A DNA stretch of 64,000 nucleotides, taken from the NCBI GenBank assembly GCA_028095005.1, contig CM051461.1:172119144-172183143 (forward strand), written 5' to 3'. The notes below the pieces were generated by a model, which was given only the letters and a program-made list of their open reading frames with translations, made no database searches and was not told the DNA's origin. This document shows positions 11,832-20,737 of this stretch, piece by piece. This DNA is from Rhynchospora pubera (lineage: Eukaryota; Streptophyta; Magnoliopsida; Poales; Cyperaceae). Both the position numbers and the translations under genes were made by a program. Within the stretch, counting starts at the first letter, position 1. The number at the start of each line of letters is the position of its first letter.

Positions 11832-12249
11832 TGAAATATTAATTCATAATAATATTTCTGAAATTACTTAATAAGGATCACGTAATTCATACAAAATTAA
11901 ATAAATCATAAGTTAGAACTTACAATTTTGTAGAGAAGACATCTTGATGCGGAAATTTGATCTTCTCCAATTTCCCTTAGTCCAAAATGATGGTAGAAAA
12001 TAATGGCGTTTTTCTGAAATTTCTTGTTTCTTTTTTTTTTTTGGCGAAAATATGGGAAAAGGTGCCACTCTTAATAAAAATTTTCAGAATAAAAAACTAA
12101 GGTAATTGAAGGGATCAAATCAGAATAAATCTGGTCCATTGATTTTCCATCAAAATCAATGCACCCTTTAAATATATTTCATAAATGAACTTGGTTCAAA
12201 TTAAATCATATAGGCACTTAATAAATAATTAATATTATTAATTATAACA
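11832..12249 (-). repeat. 5' LTR of the copia element (U5 end altered)
   Basis: Matches the other LTR from TGAAATATTAATTC to TATAACA, with one T/C difference, one extra T in a T run and one missing C. The 11 bases that end the complete LTR (TGTTAGAGATT) are replaced here by unrelated AT-rich sequence, so the LTR boundary on the internal side is not canonical. Confidence 0.8.
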
Positions 12250-15087
12250 GATCATTCCCAATGACCAAGGAAACCGAACTACGCCTTCTTGCGTCGCCTT
12301 CAAAGAAACCCAGAGACTCGTTGGTGATGCAGCTAAGAATGAGGCAACTAGGAACCCTGCTAATACCGTCTTCGGTGAGTCTTAATTACTTTCTAACTTC
12401 TCTTTTCATCTTGTTTATCAATAATTTCGTTGGTTGTTTATTTATAGTTCTGCTTCTATTTTAGAATCAAGTTATCCAAGCGCAAAGCATGCCTGTTACT
12501 TATTACTAGAATTGCTTATTGTTGTATATTTCAAGACATTTGTAAGTATACAAAAGCAACAAGTTTCCCTTACATTATTAGCAGCAGGCCCTCTCCTTAC
12601 AATAAGTGTGCGACTCATTAGATACAATCAATTATAAATGTGCCATTTTCTTATCAATTGCTATGTTTTGCCACACGTCATGGTAAAAAGAAGATTGTCA
12701 TTACTGGCACACCAACTCAGAAAAGGGGGATTTATACAGGATAAGTTTTCAGAACCAAAAGAAATTAATTTATTAATATGTTTTATTTATTGAATTTTGT
12801 GCTTCTATTTGATCTTCTTTATACGGAGTCAAAGTTAATATTTAACACTTCTTGTTAATGCTTAGCTGATTGAAGTACAACTGTTAACTAAGTCTTTATT
12901 ATGTTCTGCTCATTAAAATAGTGTGGCTTGGCTTGATCACAGGACTAAACCATGAAATGCCAAAAATTCCGACACTAGCACATAAAACTTGATTTCTTGC
13001 TCTGTGACATTAATCCATGCATCTTAATAAAACTAAATTAGGACTATTCTTACACAGAAAATAACACCAAGTAGAATACAATATTTTCTTTGTTGTATAA
13101 AAAAAATGTGTGGCCAGATGGGGCCAATCTGTGTGGTGCTGCGACCAGAAAACATGAATGTTTGCTGTACTATGTTGATTGGGTGTTTGTTATACAAATG
13201 TGAACACTGTTATGTGGTATTTTTTGGACTGAACAAATTTGGTTTTTCTTTTTCCAGAAAAGTAGGGTTACATTTGTTATTTATTATTTGTAGGAGTAAT
13301 TTTTATCTGGTATGCACCTATCATCTTCAGTAGTATTAACTTTGGAATCTGACTTACCAAAAATAGTCTCTCTTTTGTATACAGCATAAAGGTACTGTAT
13401 TAATTTGCTTTCTGTTTTCTTTAGCTGCTAAGCGGTTGATTGGCAGACACTTTTCTGATCCATCGGTCCAAAGTGACATGAAGCTCTGGCCTTTCAAGGT
13501 AATTGAGGGCAATGGAGACTGGCCCAAGATACTTGTCACTTATCAAGGTGCGGAGAAGCAATTTTCTGCTGAGGAGATATCTGCTATGGTTCTTATCAAG
13601 ATGAAGGAAGTGGCCGAGGCATTCCTTGGTTGCAGCATCACAGATGCTGTTGTCACTGTTCCTGCTTATTTCAATGATGCCCAGCGTCAGTCGACAAAAG
13701 ATGCTGGCCTCAATATCATGCGCATAATGGATGAGCCGACTGCTGCTCCTGTGGCTTATGGCTTTGGCTCAAATGATGTTAACTCTGCTGTGAAGAAGAA
13801 TGTCCTTATATTTGACCTCGGTGGTAGTACTTTTGATGTCTCATTGCTTAATATTAGCAATGGTGTACTGAAGGTGAAGGCCACTGCTGGTGACACCCAT
13901 CTTGGTGGTGAGGATTTTGATGACCGCATGTTAAACCATTTTGTTGAAGAATTTAAAAGAAAGAACAGAAAGGACATTAGCAGCAATCCTCGGGCATTGA
14001 GGCGCCTTAGGACTGCTTATGAACAGGCCAAGAGGATCCTATCCACCAGTTCTGAAACGGCCATGCACATTGATTGTCTCTAGCTATGAGGGTATAGATT
14101 TCTATTCCACCATTACTCGTGCACGGTTTGAGGAGCTAAACATCGATCTCTTCAGGAAATGCATTGAGACTGTGAAGAGGTGTCATGAGGATGCCAGCAC
14201 AGAGAAGAGCAACATTGATGTGATTGTTCTCATAGGTGGTTCCACCAGGATTCCAAAAGTTCAACAACTCTTGAAGGATTACTTTGGTGGTAAGAATCTG
14301 TGTAAAAGCATCCACCCAGATGAAGCAGTGGCATATGGTGCTGCTGGCTGCAAAGCTGAGTGGGCAGGGTACTGAGGTGATCAAGAACTTGGTGCTTGTT
14401 GATGTCACACCACTTTCTCTTGGCATCAATTTGGTAGGTGATATCACATATGTTGTCGTTCCTAGAAATACGCCAATACCGGTGGAGAAGGAGCATGTCT
14501 TCAGAACAAGTGTTGATTTCCAAAAAGAAGTGAAGTTCAAAATTTACGAGGGGGAGAGGGTGCAAAGGAAAGATAAAAATTTACTTGGCCAGTTTGTACT
14601 TCATGGTATTCATCCTGCACCCAAAGGTGAAACCAAGATCACTGTAACTTTTAAAATAGACAGCAATGGCATATTGCATGTTTCTGCTGAGGAGTCCATC
14701 AGTGGGGAAAAGAATCAAATCACCTTGATCAACAGAGAGGGCAGACTGAGTAAGGAGGAGATAGATAGGATGGTGAATGAAGCCCAAAGGTATAGAATGG
14801 AGGATGAACAATTTAAAGAGAAGATTTTGGCTAAGAATTCACTGGAAGACTGTGCATACAGAGTGAGAAAGTTAGTGAAGGACGATGAGGTCATTTCGAA
14901 GGTACCAAGTGGATACTTGAAGTATCTTTCAGAAGCTGTCAACAAAACAATAAATTGGCTCAGGCATGATGTGCCAATGGATGTGGACGTGTATAATTCT
15001 AAAAAGGACGAGCTTAAGGAGATGAGCTCCACCCTATCAGAAATGAGCCAATATGGTGCCGCTAAACGCCCCAAATTTTCACAATGA

Positions 15088-15989
15088 CCATCCTGAGACT
15101 AAGATTAATTTTATTTTGATGATGACTAGGCTATTTGTGTGATTTTGATTAGTGCGCAAATGACTAGTGGGTTAGGTTAGGTTAGGTTAGAGCAGGAAAG
15201 GAGTGGTTCTCACCTTCTGGAAGTCATTTTGGTCTTTCTATCACCACAATGTTTCAGCATAGTAACTTAGTAAGCAGTATGCTTTGCAAAATGTTTGTAC
15301 TAAAGTGTTTTATTTTTAATTTATGAGAACTCGGTAGTAATACTAATCGAAGTTTAATTTAAAAAAACAATTAGCTTTTAAATGCAAATTTACCAAGTAT
15401 TATATTCTTTGTTTGATAATGCTGAAGGGATCGCATGGCTTACTAAGAGTACTACAGCAGAGCACTAGCATGAATAAACCAGTGGAACTATATAGTATTT
15501 GAGAGAGCATACTTTCAAGAGGGTGCAAGTTATAATTAGAAAGGTCATGCCGGACAATGCTTCGCCAATGTCCTTCTGACAATGCATCACAGTATCTCTC
15601 TGACCATTGCCCTGAATTGAACAATCAAGAAACTATCCATATGCATATTCAGCTTCAAAATTTTTAGTCTTGTAAATAAGTACACTAGTTGAACATATCT
15701 GGAAACGGGACTTTAGGATTACCTTGGCTTGCACGCAAATCTGCCAGTAACTCTGCATGGCACTAATTTTCTTAAAGTCTCTCCTAATTGTTAAAGAAAT
15801 CCAATAGTCTTTTTTTTTTCAATCCAGATACTTATTAGTAACAGTAGATGCTCTCACTTCTCAAAAATCTTGGTGACATTCTACAAAAACCTGTTTTTTT
15901 TTATTTCAAATCTTAAAAAAAAAATTCAGCCAACCATTTGTTATCAGATAAACCATAAACCACAGTATTTTATCTTTCTAATGAACTCA
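15088..15989. other. 3' flank of Hsp70 copy 2
   Basis: Related to 23746-24620 after copy 3, for example GGTTCTCAC...AAGT near 15205 and 23826. Four copies of GGTTA at about 15171-15190 against two after copy 3 are a small local expansion. A - strand frame (15400-15624) has relatives in the copy 3 flank, but its reading is broken there. I do not call a gene. Confidence 0.5.
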
Positions 15990-16700
15990 TAAATTCTTCC
16001 TCATCTTTTCAATCGTACCTGCAAATTGCAATAGCTGAAATCATGCTTGAAAGATATCGAGTGGCTGAATATACCCGACTCATTAGCAGCATTTTGATGC
16101 ATGCCCCAAACACACAAAACAGTGAGAAGCGTCAGGAAAAACTTTCTTTATAGGCAAACTCTGGGCAGAGTCTTGATCAGTCAAAATTACCTAGATGGAT
16201 TTTGCCAAGTTGATTAGATTTCAAATTAATTATATGACATAGGACATGCTGCAATAAATTATTTTTTCCCACATTGTTAAAAGAAAAAAAAAACGCATAC
16301 ATAACAACAGATATATATAAAATCACCTAATAGGAGATTCTGCAACTGTAGGATCCAAAAAAAGCACTAAGCAGCCACTTGAAGGAGCCCACTCAACATA
16401 AAACACTGTTGTACCAGACTTGACAGTCTATTTGTGGAGCCGATTGATCCATATGTGCTGTATGAAATATAACAGTTCGTTAACACGTACAAAAATAAAA
16501 ACATCTACCACAGTCATTCATTTTATAATTAAGTAGTAAACAAATGACTTGGCCAAAATATTGGCAGTCCAAAAATGATCTTATAATTGACAGAATGAAT
16601 TGCATAGTAGAAAGATGGATTTGCATTTTGATGGTCTTGAAGATATTGCATTACTTCCCCAGCATCTCCTGATGCAAATCCATCTGTTATTATTCAACTT
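15990..16700 (-). pseudogene. FAR1-related sequence (FRS) relic, unit 2
   Basis: On the - strand, in the correct order but different frames, lie pieces typical of FAR1/FHY3 proteins (plant regulators derived from Mutator-like transposases). They are GDAGEVMQYLQDHQNANPSF (about 16675-16598), FW-ANI--KSFVYY (about 16570-16530), ILTDQDSA and KKVFPDASHC (about 16190-16120), CVWGMHQNAANESG (about 16120-16080) and SFKHDFSYC (about 16050-16025). TDQD is the transposase-like acidic motif of the family. Stops and frameshifts separate the pieces. It lies tail-to-tail with Hsp70 copy 2, and a related relic sits in the same place after copy 3. Confidence 0.72.
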
Positions 16701-16715
16701 GGGAGAATTCATCTA

Positions 16716-16904
16716 GGCTCCGTTTGGATGACTTCTTCCCGGAATAAGGAATAAGGAATAACCATTTTTTACCAATAAATTTATTTCTAACCATCCAAAC
16801 TCTTCACAAAAGTTACACACTTCCCAATAAATTTACCTCTTCCCAATAAATTTCTTCCCTTCTTCCTTCTTCCTACCTTATTCTCAACGCATCCAAACGG
16901 AGCC
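16716..16904. mobile_element. MITE, GGCTCCGTTTGGAT family (copy 2), with empty site
   Basis: 189 bp with terminal inverted repeats GGCTCCGTTTGGATG / CATCCAAACGGAGCC. The 3-bp target duplication is CTA at 16713-16715 and 16905-16907. The paralogous flank after Hsp70 copy 3 (about 25355-25370) reads ATCTAGGTTTTCC, the uninterrupted site, which confirms both boundaries. A 3-bp duplication with G-rich ends resembles PIF/Harbinger (Tourist-like) elements. No coding sequence. Confidence 0.88.
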
Positions 16905-17248
16905 CTAGGTTTTCCTACTCTGTTACAAGAAAAGTATTTGTTAGTAACCACCTGCGACTTATTCCTTCTATCAAGATTTGATCCACACATTAAATCCAAC
17001 TTACCTGAAGAGCATACGCATTGAAAAACCGGTAAAACCTCATACCAACCTCTCCACCAGTTCGATAACCGGTATGGTGTTAAAAACACTGTTCATAAGT
17101 ATAACAGTGTAGCATTTCTTTAATGACATAAGGCCACTTCTCTGGTGATCAAAATGTTTCGTTTTGAATATCAAACCGGTTGTTGTTCCATTGGTCGGGG
17201 AAGTGGCTAAATCAGATGCACCGTAAGAATATTATGATATATATATAT

Positions 17249-17624
17249 AGAGAGAAAACCTATGGTACATACCAATGTACGGAAGATTCGGTGCATACTG
17301 ATCCGAACTCTTGGATCTGTTTTAAAATGACCGATCCAAACCGTCCAATATGATCTCCCTATTGAAATTTCCTTGCCGGCCAAATTTTATATTTTTTCGA
17401 TATTTTTAAGTATTTTTTCGGATTTTTAAAAACTGTTATTTTTTAACGGTTCAGAAAAAATTAGATTAGTGATTTTCTAAAATTTGAAAAAAAAATACTT
17501 TAAAATTTCGAAAAAAATATAAAATTTGGTCGGTAAGGAGATTATAATAGGAAGATCATATTGGACGGTTTTGATCGGTCATTTTGAAGCAGATCCAAGA
17601 GTTCGGATCAGTATGCACCATAGG

Positions 17625-17640
<16 letters not shown>
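17249..17640. mobile_element. fold-back element 1
   Basis: Long inverted repeat. The ends are AGAGAGAAAACCTATGG and CCATAGGTTTTCTCTCT. Arms of about 150-190 bp share GACCGATCCAAACCGTCCAA and its complement. It sits between TA repeats, with TATATATA on the left and (CT)n(AT)n on the right. Non-coding; the frame at 17526-17732 is a by-product. It is the first of three adjacent elements with the same core. Confidence 0.75.

Positions 17641-17691
<51 letters not shown>
17629..17691. repeat. (CT)n(AT)n microsatellite
   Basis: About 16 CT units followed by about 15 AT units, at the junction between fold-back elements 1 and 2. Confidence 0.95.
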
Positions 17692-17694
<3 letters not shown>

Positions 17695-18093
17695 TTGCTA
17701 TGGTGAGTTGCAACTCACCAAACGGTCCGTGAGTCGCGCTCAAAATTTCGAAATTTAGTTCAAAATGATCAATTCAAACCGTCTAATACGATCTCCCTAT
17801 TGAAATCTCCATGCAAACCAAATTTTATATTTTTTTTTGAAATTTTTAAGTATTTATTTGAATTTTAAAAAATGCTGTTTTTTGAATGGTTCAGAACTAA
17901 TTATATTAATGATTTTCTAAAATTTAAAAAAAAATACTAAAATTTTGAAAAAATATAAAATTTGGTCTGCATGGAGATTTCAATAGGGAGATCGTATTAG
18001 ACAGTTTGGATCGGTCATTTTAAACTAAATTTTAAAATTTTGAACGCGACTTACAGACACTTTGGTAAGTTGCAACTCACCATAGCAAAACTC
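17690..18093. mobile_element. fold-back element 2
   Basis: The ends are TAGTTTTGCTATGGTGAGTT and the complement near 18065-18093. Each end carries GTGAGTTGCAACTCAC or a near copy, itself a palindrome. The inner arms repeat the core of elements 1 and 3 (AATTCAAACCGTCTAATACG, GATCTCCCTATTGAAAT). It is flanked by TA repeats. Confidence 0.75.
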
Positions 18094-18104
18094 TATATAT
18101 ATAT

Positions 18105-18501
18105 GAGAATGGATTTAATCAAAGCGCTTTGACCGGAGTCTCAGTTAAACCCCGTCGGTTCTCAATTTTGAAAGTTCAAATGACCGATCCGAACCGTCAA
18201 ATATGATCTCCATATTGAAATCTCCTTGCCGACCAAAATTTTCATTTTTTTGAATTTTTAAAGTATTTTTTTCGGATTTTCAAAGACAGCAATTTTTGTA
18301 GGGTTCAGAACAAATTAGATTAACGATTTTTGAAAATCCGAAAAAAATACTTAAAAATTTCAAAAAAAAATGAAAATTTTGGTTGGTAAGGAGATTTCAT
18401 TATGGAGATCATATTTGACGGTTTGGATAGGTCATTTGAATTTTCAACATTGAGATCTGACGGAGTTTAACTGGGACTCCGGTCAAAGCGCTTTGATTGA
18501 A

Positions 18502-18506
<5 letters not shown>
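18105..18506. mobile_element. fold-back element 3
   Basis: The outer arms contain CAAAGCGCTTTGACCGGAGT and its complement (GACTCCGGTCAAAGCGCTTTG). The inner arms again carry GACCGATCCGAACCGTCAAA and GATCTCC-ATTGAAATCTCC. It is followed by (TC)n(TA)n at 18507-18558. Confidence 0.75.

Positions 18507-18558
<52 letters not shown>
18507..18558. repeat. (TC)n(TA)n microsatellite
   Basis: About 14 TC units followed by about 11 TA units on the right border of fold-back element 3, the same composition and order as at 17629. Confidence 0.95.
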
Positions 18559-19951
18559 AATTCTTAAAAACAAAAAAAAAGAAAAAATTATAAAAATATC
18601 ACAACAAAATGACAGTACAATTTACAAAATAGCATTGACTTCGCCACCATGTTTTACTTGCTACCGCCACTATACCCTTATCTCTAATAACAAATAAAGA
18701 AAAATTTTATGCATGGATTTTTCTATTTTTCAAAGAGGAAAAAGTTTAATTTTGGACTGTTTCATGTCAAATCAAATGGTCAAACAAATAACATACCTGA
18801 GAATTAGAAGTATTCTATTATTTTTCAGACTATTCTTTTATTTTGTTTGATTTAACCGTAATTCATATGAAATTATATACTCATTTTTTCATATATGCAA
18901 TCTTTAGAATTAAAATTTGCTAATTAGAGACGGTTATATTGCCTTTGTTATTTTATTTTAAATTTATGAAAAATTATAGATGTATATATGGTCTTATTTA
19001 CATATTTGAGAACTATTAGAGCAAGCAAATGAAATTGTTAACTCTAACTATTAAAAAATATTGTTTCTTATATTTGTTATTTGCAAAACTTCTTCATTTA
19101 ATAGAAACATCTGATCTCAAATTAGTTATCTAGGAAAATTATAAATGAATTTAGAAAAAAAAGTACATATTGTTAATTAATTAAATGAGTTGGTTAATTC
19201 AATCACAAATTAAATACTGTTTCTTAGGTAACCTAAATCTCCAGCACTATAAATTTAGTTTGAAGTTTGAATGGATTGTTTCACCAATAATTTTTTTTTT
19301 TTTTTTGAAAATTAACTTTCACCAATATGGGTATTTTATTGAGATACGTGTCACTTGGTGAAAAAAAGAGAAGGTCAGTACCCTGTTTCCTATTCTAGAA
19401 ACTTTTTACTTTTCACTGAAGCACGCTCAGTCGCTCACATGTTCAAATCACTAAATCAGTGCTCCAATGACCGACTCACAAACCATCTTAAACGGCACGG
19501 TCTGGTTCTTTGGTTGGAATGAATGAAGGACCGGAACGGTCTTTTTTTTTTCTGGGCTGTTGAACAGATAGTTCTGGCCTTCTAGGATTTTTTTCGATCC
19601 GAGCCGTCCGATTTAATCTTAATGGTTAGTTTTTTCGGGCCTATCAATTCAAGTATTATGTACGGGATATTCATAGCCGTTGAGATTAGATCAGACGACT
19701 GAGATCAAAAGCATCTAGTGGATGGCCATCCAGAGGATGCAGTTCCTTCTTGGGCCAGACCGGAGTCGGTTCACAGTTGATTAATACGACCGTCTGATCC
19801 GGTCCGTTTTTTTAAAACTCCACATTATCAGTGAGATTGAAATCTGGGAGTTGTTTGAAACGATTAAAATGGTCCACATTTACATTTACAGTCTTATAGA
19901 CTTACAGTGGGACAGAGTGTTGATAAGGACATGGCCACGTGGCATAACCGC
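18559..19951. other. intergenic, upstream of Hsp70 copy 3
   Basis: AT-rich sequence without a supportable gene. The stretch 19480-19810 is richer in GC and holds motifs such as GATCCGAGCCGTCCGATTTAA that recall transposon-derived sequence, but I cannot define ends. Confidence 0.5.
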
Positions 19952-19959
19952 ATAGGGAT

Positions 19960-20509
19960 TAGGGACGGCAATTCAGCCCAGTGGCCCGAGGCCTGCCTGA
20001 ACCCACCCGGCCCAGAGCTACGCCTGCCTGGCCCGAAGATGAAACAGGCCAGGTCAGGCCAGGCCTAGACACCAAATCAGGCAGGCGTGGGCTTCCAGTG
20101 AAGCCTGTGGGCTGCCTGATGGGCTTACCATATGACCTATAGATTTTGGGCTGACAATTTTCGGCCTGTGAAAGAATTTAGGATAGAGTGATTGAAATCC
20201 CTAACTTTGTGAATATTATAATAAATGACGAGCCATGCTTACAATCTGTTTTGAATTTGTAATAATTATCGACTTATTGTGTAAATTATTTATTATTTAT
20301 ACCGATTGGATCTGTCTGTAAAAATTATGTTAAATTGGTCAGGCAGGCCCAGGCAGGCCTGGGCTTGGGGTAGAAGCCCGTCAGGCAGGCGGGCCTTGAT
20401 AATTAAGCCCAATTGATTGGGCCCAGGCAGGCAGGCCCCAAGTTTGAATCTATCAGGCCAGGCCTGGGCTTGGTGTTTTTCTGGCGGGCTAGGCCCATTG
20501 CCATCCCTA
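19960..20509. mobile_element. non-autonomous hAT element
   Basis: 550 bp. The ends are TAGGGACGGCAATTCAGCCC and CCCATTGCCATCCCTA, imperfect terminal inverted repeats. The 8-bp target duplication ATAGGGAT lies at 19952-19959 and 20510-20517, diagnostic of hAT. The subterminal parts are rich in short GCCTGGCC/CAGGCAGGC repeats in both orientations. No transposase. It ends 15 bp before the TATA box of Hsp70 copy 3. Frames at 20293-20595 and 20417-20692 run through it and are not genes. Confidence 0.9.
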
Positions 20510-20524
20510 ATAGGGATAGGGTGG

Positions 20525-20531
20525 TATAAAA
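20525..20531 (+). promoter_or_regulatory. TATA box of Hsp70 copy 3
   Basis: TATAAAA lies 213 bp upstream of the ATG at 20738 and just 8 bp after the right target repeat of the hAT element. The distance to the ATG is longer than in copy 2 (95 bp), so the assignment is tentative. Confidence 0.45.
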
Positions 20532-20737
20532 CAAGCCGGTCTAGCGCATTTGTCTTATTGACACAGTTTGAATTCCGACTAACTGAAGGAAACAAACAAC
20601 TTTTAACTTATTCTAATGAAAATCAGAACCACTTTCGGAAGGAATTAAATGAGCGTGAGCATTCTTTCTCTTTTGCCATCTCATTCTCGTAGAACTACTT
20701 TCGCTTAGTCGCTAAGTGTAACCAACAAAATCAGGCC

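Larger units (their letters stand above)
5852..12249 (-). mobile_element. Ty1/copia LTR retrotransposon in Hsp70 exon 1
   Basis: A 6398-bp element that reads on the - strand. It begins TGTTAGAG and ends TATAACA on the + strand, with 5-bp target duplications GATCA at 5847-5851 and 12250-12254. Removing the element and one GATCA restores an uninterrupted VEII-PNDQ exon. The LTRs match over 418 bp with one substitution and two 1-base length changes, which points to recent insertion. One gag-pol frame fills the interior. The U5 end of the 5' LTR and the primer site are not normal (see the entry for 10654-11831). Confidence 0.93.
5758..15087 (+). pseudogene. Hsp70 copy 2, split by a copia element
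   Basis: Exon 1 starts at the ATG at 5758 (MAERSTSPAIGIDLGTTYSC, phosphate-1 motif). It breaks at 5851 and resumes at 12255, after the retrotransposon and one copy of its GATCA target repeat. The two parts (94 + 120 bp) total 214 bp, exactly the exon 1 length of copy 3. The donor is at 12375 and the acceptor AG at 13423-13424; exon 2 runs 13425-15087. Further lesions are: a 4-base insertion after GATTGTCTC near 14083 that creates a stop; a 5-base deletion near 14346 (GCTGCTGGCTGC against GCTGCTGTACAGGCTGC); a 12-base in-frame loss (four residues before NIMRIMDEPT); and GGGTFD changed to GGSTFD in phosphate-2. The C-terminus reads KRPKFSQ, with no EEVD. No functional chaperone can come from this copy. 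Confidence 0.92.

Noticed and set aside
13756..15074. - strand ORFs opposite Hsp70 exons (also at 802-1101, 22950-23454)
   Set aside because: Antisense shadows of conserved Hsp70 coding sequence. They recur at the same place in each copy.
15171..15190. GGTTAGGTTAGGTTAGGTTA as a telomere-like repeat
   Set aside because: Only four units, the wrong repeat for most plants, and two units already exist at the paralogous site. It is simple local slippage.
17526..17732. 68-codon frame with Ser-Leu and Ile-Tyr repeats
   Set aside because: It is the CT and TA microsatellites read through.
20293..20692. ORFs rich in Gly, Pro and Gln upstream of Hsp70 copy 3
   Set aside because: They run across the hAT element and its GCCTGGCC repeats on both strands.
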